From Oceanicella actignis (GTDB lineage: Bacteria; Pseudomonadota; Alphaproteobacteria; Rhodobacterales; Rhodobacteraceae): a DNA stretch of 64,000 bases. The position numbers and the translations under genes were made by a program. Positions 18,949 through 26,874 of this stretch are shown piece after piece (within the stretch, counting starts at the first letter, position 1; the number at the start of each line of letters is the position of its first letter). Under the pieces are notes generated by a model. The model was not told the origin of the DNA. It did not search any database and saw only the letters and a program-made list of their open reading frames with translations. Where the stretch lies: contig NZ_VNHJ01000004.1 of assembly GCF_008124525.1 (NCBI RefSeq), positions 186,001-250,000 of the forward strand. Direction: 5' to 3'.

Positions 18949-19907
18949 TCGATCCCCTGATCGCCGAGATCTCGAGCCCGGAATTCGTGCAGCTGAGCCT
19001 GCCGCCCATGGTCATCGGCGCGCTGGCGGCGATGAGCTGCGCCCTGCCCGGCAACTTTCTGCTGCTGCGCCGGCAGTCGATGCTGGCCGATGCGGTCTCG
19101 CATGTGGCGCTGCCCGGCATCGTCGCCGCCTTCCTGCTGACCGGCTCGATGGCCGGCGGAACGATGATGCTGGGCGCGGGCGCGGCGGCCCTTGTCGCGG
19201 CGGGCATGATCGAGGCGGTGCGGCGCGTGGGCCGGCTCGAGCCCGGGGCGGCCATGGGCGTGGTGTTCACGGCCATGTTCGCGCTGGGGGTGCTGATGCT
19301 CGAGCGCACGGGCGCCTCGGGCGTGCATCTGGACGTCGAGCACGCGCTTTACGGCAATCTCGAAAGCCTGATCTGGTTCGACGCGACGGGCTGGAGCTCG
19401 GCGGCCGATCCGCGCGCCCTGGCGGGGCTGCCGGCGCCGCTGTGGCGGCTGGCGGCGGCGCTGGCGGCGATGGCGGCGCTGACGCGGCTGTTCTGGAAGG
19501 AGCTGACCATCTCGACCTTCGACCCCGGCCATGCGCAGGTCATCGGCGTGCCGGTGCGCGCGCTGAGCCTGGGCCTGACGGGCGCGACCGCGGCGGCGGC
19601 GGTGGCGGCCTTCGACGCGGTGGGCTCGATCCTGGTCATCGCCATGTTCATCTGCCCGCCCGCGGCGGCGCGGCTGTGCGCGAACACGCTGTCGCGGCAG
19701 GTCTGGCTGAGCATGCTGTTCGCGGCGCTGTCGGCGCTGGTCGGCTATGTGCTGGCTGGCTACGGGCCGCTGTGGCTGGGGGCGCGCGGCTCGGTCAGCG
19801 CGGCGGGGATGATCGCGGTGGTCTCGGGGCTGATCCTGGCGCTGGCCTGCGTGGCCGGGCCGGCGCGGCGGCGCGCGGGCGGGGCGCTCGGCGCCGAGGG
19901 AAGATGA
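18945..19907 (+). CDS. troD: Metal ABC transporter permease, TroD type
   Basis: Second membrane subunit of the importer, 320 residues, all helices of the ABC-3 family and no extra domain. Recognisable segments are NFLLLRRQSMLADAVSHVAL, the acidic VHLDVEHALYGNLESLIWFD, STFDPGHAQVIGVPVRALSL and FDAVGSILVIAMFICPPAAARL. The ATG overlaps the troC stop (18945-18948). Two different permease genes, with binding protein and ATPase first, is the TroABCD/SitABCD arrangement. This supports manganese or iron as the likely cargo over the ZnuABC zinc type, which has one permease. Confidence 0.93.
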   Translation: MIDPLIAEISSPEFVQLSLPPMVIGALAAMSCALPGNFLLLRRQSMLADAVSHVALPGIVAAFLLTGSMAGGTMMLGAGAAALVAAGMIEAVRRVGRLEPGAAMGVVFTAMFALGVLMLERTGASGVHLDVEHALYGNLESLIWFDATGWSSAADPRALAGLPAPLWRLAAALAAMAALTRLFWKELTISTFDPGHAQVIGVPVRALSLGLTGATAAAAVAAFDAVGSILVIAMFICPPAAARLCANTLSRQVWLSMLFAALSALVGYVLAGYGPLWLGARGSVSAAGMIAVVSGLILALACVAGPARRRAGGALGAEGR

Positions 19908-19944
19908 GGGCGCGGGCGGCGGCGATTCCCGCCAAGTCAAGGGC

Positions 19945-19973
19945 TTGACCGTCCGAGCGACTCGGCCTAGCGT
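19945..19973 (+). promoter_or_regulatory. Candidate promoter of the IalB-family gene
   Basis: TTGACC (19945-19950), a 17-nt spacer and TAGCGT (19968-19973). The -35 box lies within the inverted repeat GTCAAG-GG-CTTGAC (19936-19949), which could be an operator. Confidence 0.45.
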
Positions 19974-20192
19974 GCCCTCAGCGATTGGCCGAGCCAGTCC
20001 GACAGGGAAGAGACGACATCCGGAAAACCGGTGCGTGAAAGCGGGCGCCGCCCCACGGCGCTCGCGATTTCCTGCGCGCATTCGCCGGGCGCGGCGGGCT
20101 TTGGCCTTGATTTCGCCGCCGCGCGCGCCCAGACACGAGACGGGCGGCGCCGGCGCCGCTCTTGGCTGGACAAACTCAGGACGACCGACCCC

Positions 20193-20780
20193 ATGACCTC
20201 CACCCTTCGCATCGCGCTCGCCGCGGCGGCCCTCGCCGCAGCCGCCCCCGCCTGGTCGCAGACCGCCGCGCCCCAGCCGGCCCCCCAGCCCGCCGCGCCG
20301 CCGGCGGCGCAGGCCGAGGCGCCCAAGACCGCCCCGGCCGCCCCGCGCGAGGTCGAGGTGGCGCGGCATGGCGACTGGCGCGTGGTCTGCGTGCCCGAGG
20401 GCAAGCCCTGCGTGATGCTGCAGGACGGCTTCAACGCCCAGGGGCAGAAGATCATGCAGGTGCGCATCCGCAAGATCCCGCCCCAGCAGACCCAGGCCGG
20501 CACGGTCGAGGCGGCCATGCAGGTGGCGGTGCCGCTGGGCGTGCTGCTGCCCGCGGGCGTGCGCATCCAGATCGACCGCGACAAGCCCCTGGTCGCCGGC
20601 TACACCATCTGCGACCGCGGCGGGTGCATCCTGCAGCAGCCGGCGCCGAACCGCCTGATCGCGGCCATGAAGAAGGGCGCCAAGGCCACCTTCACCATCG
20701 TCGCCCCGCCCAACCGCGAGATCCCGGTGGACATCTCGCTCACCGGCTTCACCGCGGCGTGGAACGCGCTCGAGCCCTGA
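20193..20780 (+). CDS. Invasion-associated locus B (IalB) family periplasmic protein
   Basis: Secreted protein of 195 residues. Residues 1-23 are a signal peptide (STLRIALAAAALAAAAPAWS, cleavage after WSQ or nearby), followed by a Pro/Ala/Gln-rich linker to about residue 52. The conserved part starts EVEVARHGDWRVVCVPEGKPCVMLQDGF, the IalB pattern of a W-x-V-x-C start with paired cysteines. It continues with VAVPLGVLLPAGVRIQID and CDRGGCILQQ. IalB was named from Bartonella, where it aids erythrocyte invasion. Homologues are widespread in free-living alphaproteobacteria, so no virulence role is implied. The ribosome site is weak (AGGACGA). Confidence 0.88.
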   Translation: MTSTLRIALAAAALAAAAPAWSQTAAPQPAPQPAAPPAAQAEAPKTAPAAPREVEVARHGDWRVVCVPEGKPCVMLQDGFNAQGQKIMQVRIRKIPPQQTQAGTVEAAMQVAVPLGVLLPAGVRIQIDRDKPLVAGYTICDRGGCILQQPAPNRLIAAMKKGAKATFTIVAPPNREIPVDISLTGFTAAWNALEP

Positions 20781-20800
20781 CGCGCCCGCGCCCGGCGCGG

Positions 20801-20829
20801 TTGACTTGCCGGGCCGGGCGGCGTATCTG
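20801..20829 (+). promoter_or_regulatory. Promoter of the ffh operon
   Basis: TTGACT (20801-20806), a 17-nt spacer and TATCTG (20824-20829), one of the best promoter matches in the window. Transcription would start near 20836, leaving a leader of about 145 nt before ffh. Confidence 0.7.
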
Positions 20830-20835
20830 ACGCGG

Positions 20836-20980
20836 GAATCCCCGGAAGCCAACGCTTCCGGTCCCCGCCATGCGCGGGGATCGCCGTCGGCCAGCGCGTT
20901 GCGCCCGCCGGCGCGAAACCGCTTGCCGACGGCCCAGGGGCCGCGGCGCACCGCAACGTTCGCCTCAAGGAGGGGCGCCG
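20836..20980 (+). promoter_or_regulatory. Highly structured 5' leader of ffh (candidate regulatory RNA)
   Basis: Three perfect hairpins follow each other: CCGGAAG/CTTCCGG (20842-20848, 20855-20861, 6-nt loop), TCCCCGC/GCGGGGA (20862-20868, 20874-20880, 5-nt loop) and GCCGTCGGC/GCCGACGGC (20883-20891, 20925-20933) enclosing 33 nt. The ribosome site AAGGAGG (20967-20973) can itself pair as CCTC-AAG-GAGG (20963-20973). I do not recognise a known riboswitch or the SRP RNA tetraloop region here. Confidence 0.55.
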
Positions 20981-22498
20981 ATGTTCGAGAGCCTTTCAGA
21001 GCGCCTTTCGGGCGTGTTCGACAAGCTCACCAGGCAGGGCGCGCTGACCGAGGCCGACGTCTCGGCGGCGCTGCGCGAGGTGCGCGTGGCGCTGCTCGAG
21101 GCGGACGTGTCGCTGCCGGTGGCGCGCGACTTCATCCGTCAGGTGCAGGCCAAGGCCGCCGGCCAGGCGGTCACGCGCTCGGTGACGCCGGGCCAGCAGG
21201 TGGTCAAGATCGTCCATGACGAGCTGGTGGCCATGCTGGCGGGCGACGAGGGCGAGATCGGCGCCCTGCGCATCGACAGCCCGCCCGCGCCGGTGCTGAT
21301 GGTCGGCCTTCAGGGCTCGGGCAAGACGACCACCACCGCCAAGCTCGCCCGCCGCCTGAAGGAGAAGGACCGCAAGAAGGTCCTGATGGCCTCGCTCGAC
21401 ACGCGCCGCCCCGCGGCGATGGAGCAGCTGGCCGTGCTGGGCGCGCAGATCGGGGTGGACGTGCTGCCCATCGTGCCCGGCGAAACGCCGGTGCAGATCG
21501 CCCGGCGCGCGCGCCAGCAGGCCATGCTGGGGGGCTACGACGTCTACCTGCTCGACACCGCCGGGCGCCTGTCCATCGACGACGAGCTGATGGCCGAGGT
21601 CGAGGCCGTGCGCGACGAGGTCAAGCCGCGCGAGACGCTGCTGGTCGTCGACGGCCTGACCGGCCAGGACGCGGTGCACACGGCCGAGAATTTCGACCGC
21701 CGCATCGGCGTCACCGGCGTCGTGCTGACGCGCATGGACGGCGACGGGCGCGGCGGCGCGGCGCTGTCGATGCGCGCCGTCACCGGCAAGCCGATCAAGT
21801 TCGTCGGCCTGGGCGAGAAGATGGACGCGCTCGAGGAATTCCACCCCGAGCGCGTGGCCGGCCGCATCCTGGGCATGGGCGACATCGTCAGCCTGGTCGA
21901 GAAGGCGCAGGAGACGATCGAGCAGGAAGAGGCCGAGCGCATGATGAAGCGGTTCCGTCAGGGCCGCTTCGACATGAACGACCTCAAGACCCAGCTCGAG
22001 CAGATGCTGCGCATGGGCGGCGTCGGCGGCCTGATGTCCATGCTGCCGGGCATGGGCAAGATGCAGAAGCAGCTGGACGCCGCGGGCCTCGACGACAAGG
22101 TGCTGCGGCGCCAGATCGCCATCATCCAGTCCATGACCAAGGCCGAGCGCCGCAACCCCCAGATCATGCAGGCCAGCCGCAAGAAGCGCGTGGCCAGGGG
22201 CTGCGGGCTCGAGGTCTCGGACGTCAACAAGCTTCTGAAGATGCACCGCCAGATGGCGGACATGATGAAGAAAATGGGCAAGATGGGCAAGAAGGGCCTG
22301 CTGCGCGGCGGCCTTGGCGCGCTGCTGGGCAAGGGCGCGCCGGCGCCCGACGCGGCGGGCCTTCCGCCCGGGCTGGCGCCCGGCGCGACGCCCCCGGGCC
22401 TGCCGGGCGGTCTGCCGGGCGGGCTGCCCGGTCTGGGCGGCGGGGCGCTGCCGCCGGGCCTTGCGGGCCTGACGCGCGGAGCGGGCAAGAAGAAATGA
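20981..22498 (+). CDS. ffh: Signal recognition particle protein Ffh
   Basis: GTPase of the signal recognition particle; it binds 4.5S RNA and signal peptides and hands ribosomes to FtsY at the inner membrane. The 505 residues start MFESLSERLSGVFDKLTRQG (N domain). The G domain has VGLQGSGKTTTTAKLARRL, SLDTRRPAAMEQL, LDTAGRLSIDDELM, VVDGLTGQDAV and TRMDGDGRGGAALS. The methionine-rich M domain holds RMGGVGGLMSMLPGMGKMQK and RKKRVARGCGLEVSDVNKLL, with the RNA-binding RxxRVARG-type element. A Gly/Pro/Leu-rich tail follows. The start is set by AAGGAGGGGCGCCG-ATG. The stop overlaps the chorismate mutase start (ATGA). Confidence 0.97.
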   Translation: MFESLSERLSGVFDKLTRQGALTEADVSAALREVRVALLEADVSLPVARDFIRQVQAKAAGQAVTRSVTPGQQVVKIVHDELVAMLAGDEGEIGALRIDSPPAPVLMVGLQGSGKTTTTAKLARRLKEKDRKKVLMASLDTRRPAAMEQLAVLGAQIGVDVLPIVPGETPVQIARRARQQAMLGGYDVYLLDTAGRLSIDDELMAEVEAVRDEVKPRETLLVVDGLTGQDAVHTAENFDRRIGVTGVVLTRMDGDGRGGAALSMRAVTGKPIKFVGLGEKMDALEEFHPERVAGRILGMGDIVSLVEKAQETIEQEEAERMMKRFRQGRFDMNDLKTQLEQMLRMGGVGGLMSMLPGMGKMQKQLDAAGLDDKVLRRQIAIIQSMTKAERRNPQIMQASRKKRVARGCGLEVSDVNKLLKMHRQMADMMKKMGKMGKKGLLRGGLGALLGKGAPAPDAAGLPPGLAPGATPPGLPGGLPGGLPGLGGGALPPGLAGLTRGAGKKK

Positions 22499-22800
22499 GC
22501 GAAATGCACAACGACGCCGCCCGCGCGCAGCAGCTTCTGGCCGCCTACCGCGCCGACATCGACAATCTGGACGCGATCCTGGTCTACACCCTGGCCCAGC
22601 GCTTCAAGGCGACCAAGGCGGTCGGGCGGCTCAAGGCCGAGCACGACCTGCCCCCCGCCGACCCCGCCCGCGAAGAGCGCCAGATCGCCCGCCTGCAGAA
22701 GCTGGCGCAGGACGCCGACCTGGACCCCGAATTCGCGAAGAAGTTCCTGAACTTCATCATTCAGGAAGTCATTCGCCACCACGAGCAGATGCAGAAATAG
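22495..22800 (+). CDS. Chorismate mutase (AroQ class)
   Basis: Converts chorismate to prephenate for Phe and Tyr synthesis. It has 101 residues, an all-helical monofunctional AroQ-class protein. It shows YRADIDNLDAILVYTLAQRF (the R-xx-I-D-xx-D start of helix 1, with a likely active-site Arg), then KAVGRLKAEHDLPPADPAREERQ with the conserved Lys and the D-P-x-R-E motif. The helix LNFIIQEVIRHHEQMQK ends it. It begins inside the ffh stop (ATGA, 22495-22498) and is followed after 39 nt by rpsP. A chorismate mutase at this place in the SRP/ribosomal operon is a known alphaproteobacterial arrangement. Confidence 0.93.
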   Translation: MSEMHNDAARAQQLLAAYRADIDNLDAILVYTLAQRFKATKAVGRLKAEHDLPPADPAREERQIARLQKLAQDADLDPEFAKKFLNFIIQEVIRHHEQMQK

Positions 22801-22839
22801 GGCCTCGGCCCGCCACCGGTCATCCAAGGAGACACGACA

Positions 22840-23202
22840 ATGGCCATCAAGATCCGCCTCGCCCGCGCGGGCTCGAAGAAGCGTCCCTTCTACCGCGTCG
22901 TCGCCGCCGACAGCCGCGCGCCGCGCGACGGCCGCTTCATCGAGAAGCTGGGCACCTACAACCCGCTCCTGCCCAAGGACAGCGAGGACCGCGTCAAGCT
23001 GAACGTCGAGCGCATCATGGAGTGGATCTCCAAGGGCGCGCAGCCGACCGACCGCGTCTCGCGCTTCCTCGAGGCGGCGGGCGCCATCGAGAAGAAGCAG
23101 CGCGCCAACCTCAAGAAGGGCCAGCCGGGCAAGAAGGCGCAGGAGCGCGCCGCCGCCCGCGCCGAGAAGGCCGCCGCCGCCGCCGAGGCTTCGGCCGAGT
23201 AA
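22840..23202 (+). CDS. rpsP: 30S ribosomal protein S16
   Basis: Small-subunit protein that binds 16S rRNA early in assembly. The N-terminal 80 residues are the classic S16 domain: [43 protein letters not shown] and [22 protein letters not shown]. The remaining 40 residues are a Lys/Ala-rich tail, giving 120 residues in all, longer than the 80-90 of E. coli but usual in this class. AAGGAGAC precedes the ATG. It lies in the ffh-rplS operon. Confidence 0.97.
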   Translation: MAIKIRLARAGSKKRPFYRVVAADSRAPRDGRFIEKLGTYNPLLPKDSEDRVKLNVERIMEWISKGAQPTDRVSRFLEAAGAIEKKQRANLKKGQPGKKAQERAAARAEKAAAAAEASAE

Positions 23203-23235
23203 GCCCCGCGCGCCCGCGGCGCAAGGAGGCGGCGC

Positions 23236-23868
23236 ATGGACGTCTTTCCCGACGATTTCCGCGCCCGGCTCGCCGAGCTGATGCGGCTGCGCCGGGACGT
23301 TCGCCGCTTCCGCCCCGACCCGGCGCCGGCCGAGGTCATCGAGGCCATGCTCGCGGCCGCGCGCCTCGCGCCCTCGGTCGGGCTGTCCGAGCCGTGGCGC
23401 TTCGTCCACGTCGCCAGCGAAGCGGCCCGCGCCGCGGCGCTGGCGAATTTCCAGCAGGCCAACGCCCGCGCGCTCGCCGGATATTCGGGCGAGCGCGCGC
23501 GCCTTTACGCCGGGCTCAAGCTGTCGGGCATGCGCGAGGCGCCCGTGCAGCTGGCCGTCTTCTGCGACGAGAGCACGCCCAAGGGCGCGGGTCTGGGCGC
23601 CGCCACCATGCCCGAGACGCGCCGCTACTCGGTGGTGGCGGCGGTGACGAACATGTGGCTGACGGCGCGCGCCGCGGGGCTGGGCATGGGCTGGGTCTCG
23701 ATCCTGGACCCCGAGCGGCTGGCGCGCGATCTGGACGTGCCCGCCGACTGGTCGCTGGTGGCCTATCTGTGCATCGGCTGGCCCGAAGAGAACCTGGAAG
23801 AACCCGAGCTTGAACGCGCGGGCTGGGAGTCGCGCGCCCCCGCGCCGCCCCGCCCGCTGGTCCGCTGA
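23236..23868 (+). CDS. bluB: BluB, 5,6-dimethylbenzimidazole synthase
   Basis: Flavin-destroying enzyme that converts FMNH2 with O2 into 5,6-dimethylbenzimidazole, the lower ligand of vitamin B12. The 210-residue protein has the nitroreductase-like fold with BluB marks. LMRLRRDVRRFRPDPAPAEV opens it (RRDVRRF binds the FMN phosphate), followed by LAAARLAPSVGLSEPWRFV. ARLYAGLKLSGMREAPVQLAVF precedes GAATMPETRRYSVVAAVTNMWLTARAAGLGMGWVSI, and PADWSLVAYLCIGWP ends the fold. CAAGGAGGCGGCGC precedes the ATG. It lies between rpsP and rimM with gaps of 33 and 51 nt, so it is probably transcribed with ribosome genes. No cobalamin riboswitch is seen before it. Confidence 0.92.
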   Translation: MDVFPDDFRARLAELMRLRRDVRRFRPDPAPAEVIEAMLAAARLAPSVGLSEPWRFVHVASEAARAAALANFQQANARALAGYSGERARLYAGLKLSGMREAPVQLAVFCDESTPKGAGLGAATMPETRRYSVVAAVTNMWLTARAAGLGMGWVSILDPERLARDLDVPADWSLVAYLCIGWPEENLEEPELERAGWESRAPAPPRPLVR

Positions 23869-23919
23869 CCGCGCCGGTCCCCGCCGCGCGCGGGGCCGCC
23901 CCGCAAGGAGACGACGCCC

Positions 23920-24555
23920 ATGACCGCATCCAAGGCGCATGACGACGCCCCCGCCGGACATGTCTGCGTCGGCGCCGTGGCCGGCGCCTATGGCGTGCGC
24001 GGCGAGGTGCGGCTCAAATCCTTCTGCGCCGAGCCCGCCGCCATCGCCGACTATGCGCCGCTGGTCGCCGCCGACGGGCGCAGCTTTTCGGTCACGCTGA
24101 TCCGGCCGCTCAAGGACGGCTACGCCGCGCGCCTGTCGGGCGTGAGCACGCGCGAGCAGGCCGAGGCGCTGCGCGGGCTGCGCCTTTACGCCCCGCGCGA
24201 GCGGCTGCCCTCGTTGCCCGAGGACGAATTCTACCACGCCGACCTCATCGGACTCGAGGTGGTCAGCGTCGGCGGCGCCCCCCTTGGGCGGGTGATCGCG
24301 GTGCATGACCACGGCGCGGGCGACTTTCTCGAGATCGCCGGGCCGGGGCTGACGCACACCGCCCTTCTGCCCTTCACCCGCGAGGCGGCGCCGACGGTGG
24401 ATCTTGCCGCCGGGCGCATCGTGGCCGACCCGCCCGAGGGGGTCTTCCCCGCCCGCGGCGACGGCGCGGACGCCGCCCACGGGGCCGACGACGCGGGCGC
24501 TGGCGGCGACGCGCCCGACGCGCTCGACGCGCGCGACGGGGGCGACGGGGCATGA
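23920..24555 (+). CDS. rimM: Ribosome maturation factor RimM
   Basis: 16S rRNA processing and 30S head assembly factor; it binds ribosomal protein S19. The 211 residues begin with a polar stretch, then [21 protein letters not shown], the conserved RimM start. It continues with [42 protein letters not shown] and [24 protein letters not shown] (PRC-barrel end). About 30 residues of Asp/Gly/Ala-rich tail follow and are not part of the fold. AAGGAGACGACGCCC precedes the ATG. The stop overlaps trmD (ATGA, 24552-24555). Confidence 0.95.
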   Translation: MTASKAHDDAPAGHVCVGAVAGAYGVRGEVRLKSFCAEPAAIADYAPLVAADGRSFSVTLIRPLKDGYAARLSGVSTREQAEALRGLRLYAPRERLPSLPEDEFYHADLIGLEVVSVGGAPLGRVIAVHDHGAGDFLEIAGPGLTHTALLPFTREAAPTVDLAAGRIVADPPEGVFPARGDGADAAHGADDAGAGGDAPDALDARDGGDGA

Positions 24556-25352
24556 AGGCGCCCGCCCCCGGCGTCTGGACCGCGCGGGTGCTGACGCTGT
24601 TTCCGCAGATGTTCCCCGGCCCGCTCGGCATGTCGCTGACCGGCCGGGCGCTGGAGCGCGGGCTGTGGGCGCTCGAGCCCATCGACATCCGCGACTTCGC
24701 CTTCGACCGCCACCGCTCGGTGGACGCGCCGCCGGCGGGGGGCGGGCCGGGCATGGTCATGCGTCCCGACGTGGTGGCGGCGGCCATCGACCACGCCGAT
24801 GCGGGGCTGTCGCGCGAAGAATGGCCGGTCATCTACCTGTCGCCGCGCGGGCGGCGCTTCGATCAGGCCATGGCGCGGCGCCTTGCGGCCTGCCGGGGCG
24901 CGACGCTGCTTTGCGGCCGTTTCGAGGGCGTGGACCAGCGCGTTCTGGACGCGCGCGGCGTCGAGGAGGTGTCGCTGGGCGATTTCGTGCTGACGGGCGG
25001 AGAAATTCCCGCCATGGCATTGATCGACGCCACGGTTCGGCTTATACCCCGCGTTCTCGGGAACGCCGAGTCGACGCAGGAGGAATCGTTCTCTTCCGGT
25101 CTGCTCGAACACCCGCAGTATACGAGGCCGACGGAATGGGAAGGCCGCGCGATACCGGAGGTGCTCCTCTCCGGCCATCACGCGAAGATCGCCGCCTGGC
25201 GGCGCGCCCAGTCCGAACGCCTGACCAAGGAACGTCGTCCCGACCTCTGGCGGGCCCTGTCGGAAGGCAGCGCGGACCCGGAAGGAGAGGCAGAGCTCTC
25301 GGACGCGAAAACCTCCGCCGCGACAGGCGGGCAGAAGAAGGACGAACGCTGA
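24552..25352 (+). CDS. trmD: tRNA (guanine37-N1)-methyltransferase TrmD
   Basis: Makes m1G at position 37 next to the anticodon, preventing +1 frameshifts, using SAM. The 266 residues show the SPOUT trefoil-knot signature: [19 protein letters not shown] at the start, then [17 protein letters not shown] and [51 protein letters not shown]. The Asp of [15 protein letters not shown] lies in the active region. [21 protein letters not shown] follows, and a short Lys/Glu tail ends it. Coupled to rimM by ATGA and to rplS by TGATG. Confidence 0.96.
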   Translation: MKAPAPGVWTARVLTLFPQMFPGPLGMSLTGRALERGLWALEPIDIRDFAFDRHRSVDAPPAGGGPGMVMRPDVVAAAIDHADAGLSREEWPVIYLSPRGRRFDQAMARRLAACRGATLLCGRFEGVDQRVLDARGVEEVSLGDFVLTGGEIPAMALIDATVRLIPRVLGNAESTQEESFSSGLLEHPQYTRPTEWEGRAIPEVLLSGHHAKIAAWRRAQSERLTKERRPDLWRALSEGSADPEGEAELSDAKTSAATGGQKKDER

Positions 25353-25726
25353 TGAACCTGCTTCAGCAGATCGAGGCCGAGCACATCAAGGAGCTTGGCA
25401 AGGACATCCCCGATTTCGCCCCGGGCGACACGGTGCGCGTGGGCTTCAAGGTGACCGAGGGCAACCGCACCCGCGTCCAGAACTACGAGGGCGTGTGCAT
25501 CGCGCGCAATGGCGGCTCGGGCCTGGGCGCGTCCTTCACCGTGCGCAAGATCTCGTTCGGCGAGGGCGTCGAGCGCGTGTTCCCGCTGCACTCGCCGCTG
25601 ATCGACAGCATCACCGTGGTGCGCCGCGGCAAGGTGCGCCGCGCCAAGCTCTACTACCTGCGCGCGCGCCGCGGCAAATCGGCCCGCATCGCCGAGCGCA
25701 GCAACTACAAGCCCAAGGAAGACTGA
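25352..25726 (+). CDS. rplS: 50S ribosomal protein L19
   Basis: Large-subunit protein at the 30S/50S interface. The 124 residues match the family: [79 protein letters not shown] and [24 protein letters not shown]. It is the last gene of the ffh operon: its ATG shares a base with the trmD stop, and a strong hairpin terminator begins 40 nt after its own stop. Confidence 0.97.
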   Translation: MNLLQQIEAEHIKELGKDIPDFAPGDTVRVGFKVTEGNRTRVQNYEGVCIARNGGSGLGASFTVRKISFGEGVERVFPLHSPLIDSITVVRRGKVRRAKLYYLRARRGKSARIAERSNYKPKED

Positions 25727-25766
25727 GCCTTCCAGGGCATGGCGGCGCCCGCGCGGCGCCCGTCTT

Positions 25767-25799
25767 CGCGGCGCCCCCTGTGGGCGCCGCGCGCGTTTT
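25767..25799 (+). terminator. Terminator of the ffh-rplS operon
   Basis: Perfect 10-bp stem CGCGGCGCCC (25767-25776) with GGGCGCCGCG (25782-25791), a 5-nt loop CCTGT, then CGCGTTTT. Typical intrinsic terminator for a GC-rich genome. Confidence 0.75.
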
Positions 25800-25800
25800 G

Positions 25801-26020
25801 AGCGGCATTCGGGGTGCGCGCGTTTAGCGCTGCGCGCGTTCCGGGCCGCAGGCGTTCCGGGCCGCGCGCGTTCGGGGCTGCGCCGGCGCCGCAGGCCGGG
25901 CGCTTGGGGCTGCGTTCGGGGCCGCGCGCGTTTGGGGCTACGCTCAAGCCGAGCGGCGTGCGCGCTGGGCTGCGCGCCAGCCAGGCCGCGGGCGTGCGGG
26001 GCCGCGCGTTTTGGCCTGCG
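25801..26020. repeat. Degenerate GC-rich minisatellite downstream of rplS
   Basis: About ten decayed copies of a unit near TTCGGGGCCGCGCGCG follow one another with variable spacing. The clearest are TTCCGGGCCGCGCGCG (25855-25870) and TTCGGGGCCGCGCGCG (25915-25930), which differ at one base. The rest of the gap to 26257 is similar but more diverged. Read on the minus strand it gives an NARGPER-like periodic peptide with no recognised domain; I regard the stretch as non-coding. Confidence 0.6.
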
Positions 26021-26257
26021 CCAGCGCTCGGCTGCGTGCGTTGCAGGCGGCGCAGCGTCCCGGCCGCGGACGTGCGGAGCGGCGCAGGGTCCGAGCTGCG
26101 CGGGCGCGTCTTCGGGGCCGGGAGCGACGGGTGTGTCCCCGGGGCCGCCGCGCGCCTTGCGGGGCCGAAGCCTTGCGCCAAGGCGCGACGCGCCCCGCGC
26201 CGCGTCCTTCCCCGCCGCCTGACCCGCCCCATCAGGGCCGGACGCCCCCGGCGGCGC

Positions 26258-26743
26258 TCAGATCGGCAGGGCCAGGGTGTTCTTGACCTCGCGCAGGGCG
26301 AAGTTCGACTGCACATGGCTCACATGCGGCAGGTGCAGGATCGAGACCTTGACCACCTGCTCGTACTCCTTCACCGAGCGCACCAGCACGCGCAGGATGT
26401 AGTCGTTCTCGCCCGCCAGCGAGTAGCATTGCAGGATCTCGGGAAGGCGCCGGGCGGCCTCCTCGAAGGCGTTGAGCGCCTCTTCGTCGTGATGCGTCAG
26501 CCGCACCAGGCAGAAGACCGACACCTCGAAGCCCAGCGCGTCGGGGTCCAGCAGCACGGCGCGGCCGCGGATGACGCCGGCTTCCTCCATCTGCTTGATG
26601 CGCCGCCAGCAGGGGGTGTGCGACAGGCCCACGCGCTCGCCCACCTCGGCCACGGTCAGCGCCGGCTCGCTCTGGAGCACGCGCAGGATGCGCAGATCGG
26701 CGTCGTCGAGGGTGCGCGGCGCGGCGCGGCGCGGGGCGCTCAT
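26258..26743 (-). CDS. Lrp/AsnC-family transcriptional regulator
   Basis: Amino-acid-responsive DNA-binding protein of 161 residues. Residues 12-60 are the AsnC helix-turn-helix: LDDADLRILRVLQSEPALTV, then VGERVGLSHTPCWRRIKQME. GVIRGRAVLLDPDALGFEVSVFCLVRL enters the RAM ligand-binding domain, with LPEILQCYSLAGENDYILRVLVRSVKEYEQVV as the usual core. It lies 131 nt downstream of, and on the same strand as, the indolepyruvate ferredoxin oxidoreductase gene. That gene's control region carries repeated TTGCG/CGCAA half-sites, so this regulator is the natural candidate to bind there; this is inferred from position only. Confidence 0.92.
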   Translation of the reverse strand: MSAPRRAAPRTLDDADLRILRVLQSEPALTVAEVGERVGLSHTPCWRRIKQMEEAGVIRGRAVLLDPDALGFEVSVFCLVRLTHHDEEALNAFEEAARRLPEILQCYSLAGENDYILRVLVRSVKEYEQVVKVSILHLPHVSHVQSNFALREVKNTLALPI

Positions 26744-26874
26744 GGCCCCGCGCTCCGGGGCGGGGTGGGCCGGTGGGTCATGGCGCGTCTCCTGGCGCGG
26801 CGAGGGACAGGCCGTCGGGCTTGGCGTCCAGAATGCACCCGCCCCGGCGCGCAGGCAAGCGCCGGGGCGCGCCG

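Noticed and set aside
20836-20980. SRP (4.5S) RNA or a known riboswitch upstream of ffh
   Set aside because: The conserved GGAA-tetraloop region and asymmetric loop of SRP RNA are not present, and the region is directly upstream of the ffh ribosome site as a leader. I recognise no established riboswitch core.
23203-23235. Cobalamin riboswitch before bluB
   Set aside because: Only 33 nt separate rpsP and bluB, far too short for the B12 box and its pseudoknot.
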